Assembly: GCA_945876565.1 (NCBI GenBank)
Contig: CAMCOS010000015.1
Location: 1-53,913 of the forward strand
Reading direction: 5' to 3'
Source of the DNA: Lautropia mirabilis
GTDB taxonomy: Bacteria; Pseudomonadota; Gammaproteobacteria; Burkholderiales; Burkholderiaceae_B
DNA length: 53,913 nt
Part shown: positions 19,179 to 28,234 of the stretch, piece by piece
Layout of the letters: every line of letters starts with the position of its first letter
Position numbering within the stretch: position 1 is the stretch's first letter
The notes under the pieces: model-generated
Databases searched by the model: none
What the model saw: the letters and a program-made list of their open reading frames with translations, nothing else
What the model was told of the DNA's origin: nothing
Program-made: the position numbers and the translations under genes

Positions 19179-19682
19179 ATGAGCAATCTCAACGAAATTG
19201 CCGATATCGTGGTTAAACCAGTGGACTTTGCACAGCCGACCGAGTGCGGTGCATTCATCGATTTGCTAGATATGTATGCGCGTGATCCGATGGGCGGTGG
19301 GCAAGGCCTTCATGAGCATGTCAAAGCCCGCCTGCCCATTGATTTGGCTGGTGTGCACGGTGGTGTGCATCTCATTGCCTGGGATCAAGCGCAACCAGTG
19401 GGCCTTCTGAACGCATTTTTAGGCTACTCCACGTTTAAAGCCAAGCCTTTGATGAATATTCACGATATTGCGGTAAGACCGCAGTGGCGTGGACGTGGTG
19501 TTGGGCAGCGATTGTTGGCGAGCTTGGAGCAATTGGCCAAGGCACAGGGCTGTTGTAAGCTCACCTTGGAGGTTTTGTCGGGCAATGCCAAGGCGAGGGC
19601 GGCCTATGAGCATTTTGGGTTTGAGGACTATTCGCTTGACCCAGAGATGGGGGCGGCGCGCTTTATGCAGAAGTGGCTGTAG
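19179..19682 (+). CDS. GNAT family N-acetyltransferase
   Basis: 167 aa with the acetyl-CoA binding motif A: IAVRPQWRGRGVGQRLLASLE (contains the R/Q-x-x-G-x-G/A signature). It is followed by LEVLSGNAKARAAYEHFGFED, the usual motif B. AAGGAG precedes the ATG. The substrate cannot be told from the sequence. It shares a short intergenic region with the divergent SDR gene. Confidence 0.88.
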   Translation: MSNLNEIADIVVKPVDFAQPTECGAFIDLLDMYARDPMGGGQGLHEHVKARLPIDLAGVHGGVHLIAWDQAQPVGLLNAFLGYSTFKAKPLMNIHDIAVRPQWRGRGVGQRLLASLEQLAKAQGCCKLTLEVLSGNAKARAAYEHFGFEDYSLDPEMGAARFMQKWL

Positions 19683-19851
19683 TGCAATGATCGATTTGAC
19701 CCGAGCAAAAGGATGGGCATAGTTCCAGATAAGTGCCCAAGCCTGGAGGGGCTTATCGTCGACCAGCGTTATTTGACCGTGTACTATGGGGGCGTTAATT
19801 ATTCAATGGGCGTGCCGTGTTGCTTAGCCCGTGCAGGAGAAGGTGACCCTC

Positions 19852-20550
19852 ATGGCTGAACAAGAGAACGGAACCCCGATGTCGGTTGTTATTCGCAACC
19901 GCTTGCAAGCAGCCAAGCGGCGGTTTCACGCCAATGACAACATTTCGGAGTTCATTGAGCCTGGCGAACTTGAGCGTTTGCTTGACGAGGTTGCACACAA
20001 AATGCAGGGTGTGCTTGATAGTCTGGTGATTGACACCGAGAGCGACCACAACACCAACGATACGGCTCGGCGTGTGGCCAAGATGTATTTGAAAGAAGTG
20101 TTTGGCGGGCGCTACGCAAAGCTGCCTGCCATCACGGAGTTCCCGAATGCGGAACACTTAAATGAGCTCATGATTGTTGGGCCCATCACGGTACGAAGTG
20201 CGTGTAGCCATCATTTTTGTCCGGTGATTGGTCATGTCTGGGTGGGCATCATGCCCAACGAGCACACCAATGTGATTGGACTCTCGAAGTATGTCCGTCT
20301 GGCTGAGTGGATCATGACCCGACCTCAAATTCAGGAGGAGGCTGTGGTTCAACTGGCTGACCTGATTCAAAGCAAAACCCAGCCCGATGGACTGGCGGTG
20401 GTCATGAGCGCTAAACATTACTGCATGGCTTGGCGTGGTGTGCGCGACATGGGCAGCCGAATGATCAATTCGGTCATGCGAGGCTGTTTTTTAAAGGACT
20501 CCAACCTGCGTCGTGAGTTCCTTTCATTGATTCCCAAGGAGGATCGGTAA
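19852..20550 (+). CDS. folE: GTP cyclohydrolase I
   Basis: Makes dihydroneopterin triphosphate, the first step of folate and pterin synthesis. The zinc site is visible as CSHHFCP and the later Cys in KHYCMAWRGV. Length 232 aa fits type IA. I choose the ATG at 19852, which has GGAGAAGG upstream, over a GTG seven codons earlier. It overlaps the BLUF gene (TAATG). This copy sits with a pterin-4a-carbinolamine dehydratase and photolyases, so it may supply a pterin antenna or cofactor rather than only folate (inference). Confidence 0.95.
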   Translation: MAEQENGTPMSVVIRNRLQAAKRRFHANDNISEFIEPGELERLLDEVAHKMQGVLDSLVIDTESDHNTNDTARRVAKMYLKEVFGGRYAKLPAITEFPNAEHLNELMIVGPITVRSACSHHFCPVIGHVWVGIMPNEHTNVIGLSKYVRLAEWIMTRPQIQEEAVVQLADLIQSKTQPDGLAVVMSAKHYCMAWRGVRDMGSRMINSVMRGCFLKDSNLRREFLSLIPKEDR

Positions 20551-20978
20551 TGTTAGTGCGTCTTTTGTATGTAAGCCGTGCCGCTGATGGCAAGGTCACG
20601 CCCGAGCTAACCGAATCCATCATGGCTGCAGCCCGTGCCTATAACTTGGCCAATGGCATCACGGGCGTGCTTTGTTACGGCGGCGATATCTTCATGCAAG
20701 CCATTGAGGGCGGTCGGGCTGAAATCAACGCACTCTACAGCATTATTATGCGAGACCCGCGTCACAGCGAAGTTGTTTTATTGCATTACGAGGAAATTCA
20801 GGAGCGACGTTTCGGTGGCTGGACCATGGGGCACGTCAACCTCGCTAAGCTCAATGCCTCAGTGGTGCTGAAGTACTCGGAAAAGCCCTTGCTTGATCCG
20901 TACAACATGTCAGGCAAGGTGTCGTTGGCGCTGCTCGAAGAGTTGATGCTAACTGCCTCAATCATTGGGCGTGCCTGA
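20550..20978 (+). CDS. BLUF-domain blue-light sensor (short)
   Basis: 142 aa: an N-terminal BLUF flavin domain and a short helical tail, with no output domain. The photocycle residues are present: Tyr7 (LLYVSR), Asn32 (YNLANGITG) and Gln50 (FMQAIEG), with the Trp in GGWTMG. It binds FAD and senses blue light (family knowledge). Its ATG overlaps the folE stop, so the two are translated together. Short BLUF proteins act by binding a partner protein; none is identifiable here, but the neighbouring photolyase operon is a plausible target of regulation. Confidence 0.93.
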   Translation: MLVRLLYVSRAADGKVTPELTESIMAAARAYNLANGITGVLCYGGDIFMQAIEGGRAEINALYSIIMRDPRHSEVVLLHYEEIQERRFGGWTMGHVNLAKLNASVVLKYSEKPLLDPYNMSGKVSLALLEELMLTASIIGRA

Positions 20979-21069
20979 AACGCCAATGATGGGTTAGATT
21001 AAGTTCGAATGGCATGCCCCGAGCGCTCGCTCGCCGCGCTCGTATTATCCTCCATAGGATTTCGCGATA

Positions 21070-21399
21070 ATGCAACAGTTATTGGTGTTGAATGAGAGCG
21101 ACTTAAACGCCGCTTGCGAGTCGCTTGACTCTCGGTGGCGAAAGCGATGTGCCACGTCGGATGAACGTGCCGCGCTTGAGTGCGGCATCGTGTTTCGTGA
21201 TTTTCGGCAAGCGTTTGCTTTTATGACCCAGGTTGCCTTGCTTGCTGAGAAACTCGATCATCATCCCGAATGGTTCAATGTCTACAATCGAGTCGATATG
21301 GTGCTCACTACACATGATGCCGGGGGTGTGACAAGCAAAGACATCCATCTGGCCCAACAGATTGATCAAGTGCTCTTGGGCCCCTCGGTTATTCAGTAG
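21070..21399 (+). CDS. 4a-hydroxytetrahydrobiopterin dehydratase (PCD/DCoH)
   Basis: 109-aa pterin recycling enzyme. The signature [16 protein letters not shown] followed by [13 protein letters not shown] is diagnostic, with the catalytic His pair. The usual partner is phenylalanine hydroxylase (PhhA), which is not in the window. Placement beside folE suggests a local reduced-pterin function. AGGA lies upstream of the ATG. It is convergent with the DUF2237 gene. Confidence 0.92.
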   Translation: MQQLLVLNESDLNAACESLDSRWRKRCATSDERAALECGIVFRDFRQAFAFMTQVALLAEKLDHHPEWFNVYNRVDMVLTTHDAGGVTSKDIHLAQQIDQVLLGPSVIQ

Positions 21400-21420
21400 A
21401 CTTGTGTATTACCCAGACGT

Positions 21421-21795
21421 CTAGGTGGCAGCCGTATAGGCATGCGCTTTAAGGTCTTCAAGGCGCACATGCTCCAGAACTTTGCAGTGCGTGGCGGCCA
21501 ACACGACCAGTGGCGCAACACCTGCTTCGAATGCTTCCTTCCATCGTAGTGCACATAAGCACCAGCGGTCACCAGCCTTAAGTCCAGGAAAGCGCCATTC
21601 GGGTCTTGGCGTGACGAGGTCATTACCCCGATCGGCTGAGAATGCCAAAAACTCTGCCGTCATCCGGGCGCAAACCACGTGAGTGCCGTGGTCATGCTCG
21701 TCGGTGTTGCAGCAACCATCACGAAAATAACCCGTTAAAGGGTCGTACGAGCAGGCTTGCAAGGGCTCGCCAAGTACGTTCTGTGCATCTTCCAT
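21421..21795 (-). CDS. DUF2237 family protein
   Basis: 124 aa. NVLGEPLQACSYDPLTGYFRDGCCNTDEHDHGTHVVCARMT followed by GDRWCLCALRWKEAFEAG is the conserved DUF2237 pattern, with several conserved Cys and His that could bind a metal. Function is unknown. It is the last gene of the minus-strand photolyase operon, 37 bases after the preceding gene. DUF2237 genes often occur with photolyases, as I recall. GAGG precedes the ATG. Confidence 0.88.
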   Translation of the reverse strand: MEDAQNVLGEPLQACSYDPLTGYFRDGCCNTDEHDHGTHVVCARMTAEFLAFSADRGNDLVTPRPEWRFPGLKAGDRWCLCALRWKEAFEAGVAPLVVLAATHCKVLEHVRLEDLKAHAYTAAT

Positions 21796-21832
21796 TTTTA
21801 CCTCACGTTGGCTGTTATGGGTTGTGCGAGCA

Positions 21833-23359
21833 TTACAACTTCTCTAGATTGTCGCGCCAAATCCTTGCTTGTTCGGTAATGGCTGCGCGTTGTTCAGGGG
21901 ACATTTTATCGATCTGTCGATAAGCCATCCCGATGCGGGGGTTGTTCTTGAATCTCTCTGTGTGACGATCAAAAAAATCCCAGTACAAGGCATTAAATGG
22001 ACAAGCGCCTTCGCCGATTCGCTCCTTGGGGTCGTAGTGGCAACTTTTGCAATAGTTGCTCATGCGGCTGATATAGGCAGCACTAGACACATATGGTTTG
22101 GTTGCTAATAGACCGCCATCGGCAAACTGGCTCATGCCTAAGGTATTGGGCGCTTCGACCCACTCGAAGGCATCGATATACACACCTAGATACCATTGAT
22201 GTAGCGCTTGCGGTTCAATGCCAGCTAAGAGTGCAAAGTTGCCAATGACCATGAGCCTTTGAATGTGGTGTGCATAGGCGTGCTCAAGTGACTGACCAAT
22301 TGATTCGCGCAAGCATTGCATCTGGGTTTGACCACTCCAGAACCATGCGGGCAGGCTCTCGTGGTGATCCAGCGCGTTGCTTGCCGTGTACCCGGGCATC
22401 TGTGCCCAATAAACGCCTCGAACGTATTCGCGCCAACCGAGGATTTGACGCACGAACCCTTCAACGGCGGTCAATGGTGCCCGACCTTCTTGCCACGCTT
22501 GCTCGGCCGCATCAATCACTTCCTTAGGGCATAGCATTTTGGTGTTAAGCGCAAAGGAAAGCAAGCTATGGAATAGGAACGGCTGCCCCGTGTGCATGGC
22601 ATCTTGATAGTCACCAAAGTTAGGTAGCACGTGATCGACAAAATACTCGAGTTGCATCAATGACTCAGCCCGGTCAACCGGCCAGTGAAATGTTGCCGCC
22701 TGAGGGTTGCCAAAGCTCTTGACCCCGGCACCCACGATCACCTCCCAAAGCTCGGTGTGATTGTGTGAAGGTCTTGAGTCTTTTGCGGCGGGTGGATTAC
22801 CTTTCCAGCTCTTGCGGTTCTCAGCATCAAAATTCCACTGCCCGCCAGCTGGACTATCGCCTTGCATTAAGACTGAATACTGCTGACGAAGACTGCGGTA
22901 GAACTGTTCCATTAGCCAGCGTTTGCGGCCTTTGAACATGACGCTGGCGGTGGTGCGTGACGTCAAGAAGTGCTCACTATCGACCATCGAAACCTGAAGG
23001 CTGGACTGTTTTGCCCAATCGCTTAGCTGTTGATCAACGCGCCATTCGTCAGGCGCTTGGTACTCGATGCGGGTGCTGCCAGTCTGTTGTGCCAATTGCG
23101 CCAAGTTTTTGGGGATATCGTGCAAGTTTTGCGGGTCGTCAATGGTCAAATAGTGCACCGTGTGTCGGGCTTGTTTGAGTTCTGTTGCAAACGCACGCAT
23201 GGCCGCAAAAATAGCCAAGACCTTTTGAGCATGATGTAGGACGTAGTCAGTTTCTTGGCGAACCTCCATCATGACGTAGTGCGTATCGGCGGTAATTTCC
23301 TTGAACCAGCTGTGTTGGCGATTGAGTTGATCGCCAAGCACCAATCTAAGTGTGGTCAT
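21833..23359 (-). CDS. FeS-BCP type photolyase/cryptochrome (PhrB-like)
   Basis: 508-aa member of the iron-sulfur bacterial cryptochrome/photolyase family, of which the Agrobacterium PhrB is a (6-4) photolyase. It opens with LRLVLGDQLNRQHSW and carries the four cluster cysteines: one in QMQCLRES and three in YCKSCHYDPKERIGEGACPFN. The FAD region SLEHAYAHHIQRLMVIGNFALL is typical. Members bind FAD, a 4Fe-4S cluster and a lumazine antenna. Its start overlaps the stop of the upstream cry-DASH gene by four bases, so translation is coupled. Confidence 0.92.
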   Translation of the reverse strand: MTTLRLVLGDQLNRQHSWFKEITADTHYVMMEVRQETDYVLHHAQKVLAIFAAMRAFATELKQARHTVHYLTIDDPQNLHDIPKNLAQLAQQTGSTRIEYQAPDEWRVDQQLSDWAKQSSLQVSMVDSEHFLTSRTTASVMFKGRKRWLMEQFYRSLRQQYSVLMQGDSPAGGQWNFDAENRKSWKGNPPAAKDSRPSHNHTELWEVIVGAGVKSFGNPQAATFHWPVDRAESLMQLEYFVDHVLPNFGDYQDAMHTGQPFLFHSLLSFALNTKMLCPKEVIDAAEQAWQEGRAPLTAVEGFVRQILGWREYVRGVYWAQMPGYTASNALDHHESLPAWFWSGQTQMQCLRESIGQSLEHAYAHHIQRLMVIGNFALLAGIEPQALHQWYLGVYIDAFEWVEAPNTLGMSQFADGGLLATKPYVSSAAYISRMSNYCKSCHYDPKERIGEGACPFNALYWDFFDRHTERFKNNPRIGMAYRQIDKMSPEQRAAITEQARIWRDNLEKL

Positions 23360-24651
23360 TTGTGGCTCCAGAGATCGCGATAGGCGCGTTTGCTGTCGTA
23401 ATCGTGGGCTTGCTTGTCTGGGTTAAAGCGTCGTCCACCTCTGGGGTCGGTGCCAACGCCAGCGATGTAAGCCCAGTTGCCTTGGTTGCTGTGTACATCA
23501 AAATCCACCAGGCAGTGCTCGAACCAGGCAGCGCCTGCGAGCCAGTCACCACGTAAATCGTGTACTAAAAAACTCGCCACATTCTGACGCATCCGATTCG
23601 ACAGATATCCTGTGGTGGCAAGCTCGCGCATGGCAGCATCAATAAAGTCATTGCCTGTGTCGCCTGCGCACCAGCGATCAAACCCGGCTTGATTGGGTTT
23701 GTCGATTTGTACTGCGGCACTAGCCAAGCCACGGCGGTAGAAAAGTTTGCGCCCAAAGCGGCGCATCATCAAACGGAAATGATCGCGCCATAAAAGCTCA
23801 AACCAGATCCAATAGGTACCGTCGTTGGCGCCATGCTTGACTTCGTGTTGTTGCAGAGCTTGCCAAATTTGGGCGGCGGAAATGGCACCGACAGCCAGCC
23901 AGGGCGAGAACTTGGTTGAGTAATCTGTGCCAATCAACTGGTTGCGGGTTTCTTTGTAGACCCTTGGCAGAGAGCTGTCGAAGTAGCACTCTAGATGTTG
24001 CTGGCCATGCCTTTGGTCACCGTGCCACAGCGCTGATGGGTAAGGGAAGGCGCTACGCTGATCGACAACTGGCAATCGTGTATCCGATGCGTATGGCGTT
24101 GCAAAGCTGATTTGGTCTGGTAACGATGGCAGGGTCGCTGGGGCAGGCATTGGCTCACGCGGCAGGGCCCGCGCTTTCTCGACTTGTCGTCGAAAGTCAC
24201 TAAAGACGATCGGGGTATTCACCGCCTCAAATGGCAAGGCTTGCTCAGGCAATAGAGACGACTGCTCAATGCTTTGAATATTAAAACCCGCCGCTTTGAG
24301 CATTGCGGCCTCGCTAAGCTCTTGGGGCGCATGGATGGTTTCGTAAACAATGGTCGTGGCGTTAAAGGCGCGGGCAAGTGCAATCAGGCCGTCAATGCCA
24401 GGCGCTTCAGGCTGATACAGATTACTGCCAAGGCGCTGGAGTTCTTTGGCAAGTCCGGCTAGCGCTTGTGCTTCAAATGCCAGCCGATGTGCGCCAAGTC
24501 GGGTAAAGCCCCATTGGGTTCCTGGGTTAGGCTCGCGAAGCGTGACTGGCAAGAGCGTGGCTCCCATGGCATTGGCCTGTGCAATGGCCATGGTCAACGC
24601 AGGGTTGTCTGAGAGCCGACGATCGCGCCGAAACCAGTAGATTACAGTCAT
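23356..24651 (-). CDS. Cryptochrome DASH-type photolyase
   Basis: 431 aa. The N-terminal antenna domain begins [19 protein letters not shown]. The C-terminal FAD domain shows [49 protein letters not shown] and the DASH-typical [23 protein letters not shown] proteins repair CPDs in single-stranded DNA and usually carry MTHF, which would link them to the nearby folE (inference). Its ATG overlaps the stop of the small DUF2256 gene (ATGA). Confidence 0.92.
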   Translation of the reverse strand: MTVIYWFRRDRRLSDNPALTMAIAQANAMGATLLPVTLREPNPGTQWGFTRLGAHRLAFEAQALAGLAKELQRLGSNLYQPEAPGIDGLIALARAFNATTIVYETIHAPQELSEAAMLKAAGFNIQSIEQSSLLPEQALPFEAVNTPIVFSDFRRQVEKARALPREPMPAPATLPSLPDQISFATPYASDTRLPVVDQRSAFPYPSALWHGDQRHGQQHLECYFDSSLPRVYKETRNQLIGTDYSTKFSPWLAVGAISAAQIWQALQQHEVKHGANDGTYWIWFELLWRDHFRLMMRRFGRKLFYRRGLASAAVQIDKPNQAGFDRWCAGDTGNDFIDAAMRELATTGYLSNRMRQNVASFLVHDLRGDWLAGAAWFEHCLVDFDVHSNQGNWAYIAGVGTDPRGGRRFNPDKQAHDYDSKRAYRDLWSHK

Positions 24652-24827
24652 GATTTTTTGCCGCTGGCGCTGGTTGACAGTGAGGATGGTTTAGAGCTGC
24701 GACGACAGCGTTCGGAACAGTATTTCACGTCATCCCAGACGGTTTCCCATTTTTTGCGCCAGGTAAAGGGTCGTTGGCAGACCAGACAAGTCTTTTGTGG
24801 GAGGTTTTGCTTTTTCACGCCACGCAT
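24648..24827 (-). CDS. DUF2256 small zinc-ribbon-like protein
   Basis: 59 aa starting [14 protein letters not shown]. Four cysteines are arranged as CLVC and YCSERC, around a [12 protein letters not shown] core. This is the DUF2256 pattern, a small protein usually found with photolyases and cryptochromes and of unknown function. It starts 2 bases after the upstream photolyase gene and its stop overlaps the next start, so all are translated as one unit. The C-terminal tail is Ser/Lys-rich. Confidence 0.88.
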   Translation of the reverse strand: MRGVKKQNLPQKTCLVCQRPFTWRKKWETVWDDVKYCSERCRRSSKPSSLSTSASGKKS

Positions 24828-24829
24828 GT

Positions 24830-26395
24830 CTAGAGATCCAGCGTCAATTGAGTGGAGTTCGTCAGCGCCATCTTGGGTCGCTTAGTCGTGGTCCTTGTCC
24901 GACGCGGGCCGGCAGCTTTTGTTGGTTCAAGTTGCTTGCGTGATCCGTGTTTCTTCACGATGACTTTCTTTTCAGCTTTGATTAGCGGATCGGCCCGCAA
25001 AGCAAATACCTTTTGCTTTGCCTGGCGCGTGGATGACTCTAGATCGCAAATCGGCTCAGCAATGTCCCGGCCAACATTCACGCCACAGACACTTTGTAGG
25101 TTGGCGGGCATGCGCCATGGCTCAAACACCCAGGCATCTGGTACGCGATGCATCGCTGGCAGCCACCGTCGAACGAATACGCCTTTGGGGTCTTGGTCGC
25201 GTGCCTGCTTGATGGGGTTGTAGATACGCGGCACGTTAATGCCGGTGGTGCCCGATTGCATCTGCATCTGGCTCCAGTGAATGCCCGGCTCGTAGTCCAG
25301 AAACTGGCGTGCAAGCCAATGACCGACTTGCTGCCAGTGTAGCCAAAGGGGGTAGGCTGCAACTGAGACCAGCATGGCACGCATTCTAAAGTTCAGCCAA
25401 CCCGTTTGAGACAGCATCGCCACGCACGCATCGACCAGTGGCCAGCCGGTTCGTCCTTCTCTGAGTGCCTCAAAGCGTTCTTCGGACCAATGGGGTTCTC
25501 GCAATCCGTCGTAGCCGCGGTGCAAGTTGCGGTATTCCAGTTCGGGTTCGTCTTCGAGCTTTTGAATGAAATGGCAGTGCCAGTAGAGCCGACTGACAAA
25601 TGATTGCAGACCTTGCTTTTGACGACTGTGTTGTGCCGGCAATGATTGCATGCAGGCTAATGTTGCTTGAAACACCTCGCGCATTGATAGGCATCCGTAG
25701 CTTAAATATGCCGAAAGTCTGGAGCAAGCGGTTGGTGCAGACAGCGGCGAAGAGATCCCGCCGCGGTAGTGTTGGCTTCTGTTGCCTAAAAAATCCTCAA
25801 GTGTTTGCATGCCCATTTGTCGTCCGCCTCGCTGCCGTGCGGGCGGATCGCAGTCTATTAGACCAAGCGTGTCGGCAAGCGGTGGCTTGTCGATGATGTG
25901 TAACAAACTTCCACGTACCCCTTGTGGTTCAGGGACTTGAGGCTGAGAACAGAAAGCTTCCCAGGCGGCTTTCCAATGGTCGCGATCATGCAACCCTCGT
26001 CTGACCCCAAACTGTGGGAATTGGTGCCACCGAATGTCATGCGCGCGACACCAGCGCGCGACCGCCTTGTCCCGCTCGTAGCTAATCGCATTGCCTGTTT
26101 CCTCGTGCGAGTAAAGCGCGGCAAATGGCTCGGCTTGCAACAGGCGGTTTAAGCAGTCGGTGGCTTCACCCACCAGCAGGTTCAGTTTTAGGTCAATTTG
26201 TGCCAGTTGCACATGCAGGTCTCGAAGACTCTCAAGGATGAACTGATAGTGTTGAGTGGCTGCATCGGGTGATCGCCAAAGACTGGGTTCAATAAAATAG
26301 ACGCAGCTTAGCCGCCCGTGTTTGGCTGCTTGAGCCAATGGGATGTGGTCATGTATGCGCAAGTCGCGCTTAAACCAGACAACGGCGTGCTCCAT
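24830..26395 (-). CDS. Photolyase/cryptochrome with basic C-terminal tail
   Basis: 521 aa. The antenna domain starts [16 protein letters not shown]. The FAD domain includes [40 protein letters not shown] and [19 protein letters not shown]. The last ~85 residues are Lys/Arg-rich and probably disordered. This is neither the DASH nor the FeS type; whether it repairs DNA or only senses light cannot be decided from sequence. It is the first gene of the operon, divergent from sbtA over 88 bases that must hold both promoters. Confidence 0.9.
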   Translation of the reverse strand: MEHAVVWFKRDLRIHDHIPLAQAAKHGRLSCVYFIEPSLWRSPDAATQHYQFILESLRDLHVQLAQIDLKLNLLVGEATDCLNRLLQAEPFAALYSHEETGNAISYERDKAVARWCRAHDIRWHQFPQFGVRRGLHDRDHWKAAWEAFCSQPQVPEPQGVRGSLLHIIDKPPLADTLGLIDCDPPARQRGGRQMGMQTLEDFLGNRSQHYRGGISSPLSAPTACSRLSAYLSYGCLSMREVFQATLACMQSLPAQHSRQKQGLQSFVSRLYWHCHFIQKLEDEPELEYRNLHRGYDGLREPHWSEERFEALREGRTGWPLVDACVAMLSQTGWLNFRMRAMLVSVAAYPLWLHWQQVGHWLARQFLDYEPGIHWSQMQMQSGTTGINVPRIYNPIKQARDQDPKGVFVRRWLPAMHRVPDAWVFEPWRMPANLQSVCGVNVGRDIAEPICDLESSTRQAKQKVFALRADPLIKAEKKVIVKKHGSRKQLEPTKAAGPRRTRTTTKRPKMALTNSTQLTLDL

Positions 26396-26483
26396 GGGTT
26401 GATGCTAGCGCAGCTCGACGGTTCGTGGTGGGCTCTATCTCGACTGCACCATAGGGTTATTGCCGCGCAGTCTTTGGTAGCAT

Positions 26484-27449
26484 ATGGTCCTTATGAATGA
26501 TGTTGTTATCTTTTTCTTCTTGCTTGGGGTATTTGCTCGCCTAGTCGGCTCAGATTTGCGCCTGCCCGAAGCGCTATATGAAACGCTGTCGATTTATTTG
26601 CTGCTGGCCATTGGTTTAAAAGGCGGCATTGAACTGTCGCAGCAGCCCATGGCTTCGGTGCTGCCGCAGGTGGTTGGCGTGGTCATGATGGGCTTTGTGG
26701 TGCCGCTGATTTTGTATCCAATCCTGAGGTCATTGAAATTCAATGGGCCAGACAGTGCTTCGATTGGTGCGCACTTTGGCTCGGTCAGTGTAGTGACCTT
26801 TGCGGTGGTTACGGCAGCCTTGATTCGCCAGGGGATCGCCTACGAGGCACACGCACCGTTGTGGGTAGCCGTGCTAGAGGCCCCAGGGCTGATTGCAGGC
26901 GTTTTGTTGGCTCGATTGGCAGACAAAAACAGTGACGGCAAGGTTGCTGCAAGTGGCGATTGGGGCTCTTTGCTACACGACGTGGTGTTTGGTAAGAGCG
27001 TGCTTTTGCTGCTCGGTGGGATCATCATCGGCGCCGTGGCGGGCACGGCTGGCACCGAACCCATCAAGGCATTGTTCATTGATCCGTTTAAAGGCGTGCT
27101 GGCTCTATTTCTGCTGGAGCTAGGCTTGGTGGCGGGTGGGCGTCTAGCTGAGGTCAGACGTTATGGCTGGCAGGTAGTGGTGGTTGGTATTTTATTTCCC
27201 TTGGGGCTGTCACTCATCGGTGCTGGTCTTGGTATGGCGCTCGGACTCTCCACGGGGGGCGTGGCTGTGATGGCGACTTTGGCAGCCAGCGCAAGCTACA
27301 TCGCAGCGCCGACCGCGATGCGCATTGCAGTGCCTGCAGCCAACGCGGGTTTATCGATCACGATTGCACTTGGCATCGTATTTCCATTTAATGTGGTCAT
27401 TGGGATTCCAATCTATATTGCGATGGCGCAATGGCTCACGGGAGGCTGA
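26484..27449 (+). CDS. sbtA: Sodium-dependent bicarbonate transporter SbtA
   Basis: About 320-aa inner-membrane protein with roughly ten hydrophobic segments. GGIELSQQPM, FGSVSVVTFAVV and ASASYIAAPTAMRIAVPAAN are typical of SbtA, in which two inverted halves form the Na+/HCO3- site. The start may be 26484 or the ATG nine bases later; the second gives MNDVVIFFFLLGV. The PII-like sbtB follows with a strong ribosome site inside the sbtA end, as in cyanobacteria. Confidence 0.9.
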   Translation: MVLMNDVVIFFFLLGVFARLVGSDLRLPEALYETLSIYLLLAIGLKGGIELSQQPMASVLPQVVGVVMMGFVVPLILYPILRSLKFNGPDSASIGAHFGSVSVVTFAVVTAALIRQGIAYEAHAPLWVAVLEAPGLIAGVLLARLADKNSDGKVAASGDWGSLLHDVVFGKSVLLLLGGIIIGAVAGTAGTEPIKALFIDPFKGVLALFLLELGLVAGGRLAEVRRYGWQVVVVGILFPLGLSLIGAGLGMALGLSTGGVAVMATLAASASYIAAPTAMRIAVPAANAGLSITIALGIVFPFNVVIGIPIYIAMAQWLTGG

Positions 27450-27453
27450 TGGC

Positions 27454-27756
27454 ATGGACAAGCACAAAAGGTCGCTGTTGGTTGTTATTGCGGAAGCTAA
27501 TCTTGAGCGCCTGCTGGTCCAAGACGTCGGACGTCTTGGCGCGGCAGGTTACACCGTGACGGATGTTCGCGGCGGTGGGCACAGTGGCGTGCGCGAGGGC
27601 AGTTGGGAGGCTGACCGCACCATCCGCATGGAGGTGGTGTGCGAGAGTGGTATTGCCGACAAAATCGGTGAACACCTGCTAGCGACTTATGGCAAACACT
27701 ACGGCCTGACTATCTATTTTTCTGAAGTCCAGGTTTTGCGCCCCAACAAGTTTTAA
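27454..27756 (+). CDS. sbtB: PII-like SbtB regulator of SbtA
   Basis: 100-aa PII-fold protein (LLVVIAEANLERLLVQDVGRLGAAGYTV, then GHSGVREGSW in the T-loop region). Cyanobacterial SbtB binds adenine nucleotides including cAMP and blocks SbtA. The C-terminal CxxxxC redox loop of some cyanobacterial SbtB is absent. GGAGG at 27441-27445 sets the ATG at 27454; the longer upstream frame overlaps sbtA and is rejected. Confidence 0.88.
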   Translation: MDKHKRSLLVVIAEANLERLLVQDVGRLGAAGYTVTDVRGGGHSGVREGSWEADRTIRMEVVCESGIADKIGEHLLATYGKHYGLTIYFSEVQVLRPNKF

Positions 27757-27762
27757 ATCTGG

Positions 27763-28106
27763 CTAAGACTTCAGTTTTCTTCTGAGCGCCTCAAAGAATA
27801 ACGTGGATTGCAGTCTTTCACTGTCAATTTGCTGACCGGTTTGGGCGGCGAGTTGAGCATTAACGGGCATCAGGTCTTTGCCGGTGGACATGGCTAGCAC
27901 TTGCATCATGCAGGCTCGCTCAAGAAAGTACAGGTCATCGTAGGCGTAGTCCATGCGATCTGAGCAGACAACTACTCCATGGTTTCCCAAAAAAGCGATA
28001 TCCGCACCCTGCATGGCGCGGGCAATTCGCTCGCCCTCGCTGGCGTCTAGCGCCAAGCCGTTGTAGTGGTGATCGAAAACAGTAACTAGCATTCGCCGAC
28101 TTTCGC
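27763..28106 (-). pseudogene. Class II aldolase, C-terminal remnant cut by the island
   Basis: The readable part (YNGLALDASEGERIARAM, then AFLGNHGVVVCSDRMDYAYDDLYFLERACMMQVLAMSTGK) is the C-terminal half of a class II aldolase/adducin protein, including the third zinc His in NHG. The N-terminal half with the HxH motif is missing. Homology fades just where a 15-bp repeat begins and the integrase gene follows. I infer that integration cut the gene; the other half should lie beyond the right end of the element, outside the window. Confidence 0.75.
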
Positions 28107-28169
28107 GCTCATTCAGAAAACCGCATAACACCTAGAAACAGCGCTGTTACTGGCTTCGCCGACTTTCGC
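28080..28169. repeat. Direct repeat at island left end, candidate attL
   Basis: TTCGCCGACTTTCGC occurs at 28092-28106 and again at 28155-28169. The repeat extends imperfectly leftwards (AGTAACTAGCA versus TGTTACTGGC). One copy lies at the break of the aldolase gene, the other just before the integrase gene. This fits an attachment core or integrase arm site. Confidence 0.5.
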
Positions 28170-28234
28170 TTGAATTCGGTGACAGCCGGAAAAATACCGG
28201 ATGAGCTACCGGATAAATTGAATGCTTATCCGGA

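Noticed and set aside
27325-27453. Long upstream start for SbtB
   Set aside because: It would overlap sbtA widely; GGAGG and the PII fold both fit the ATG at 27454.
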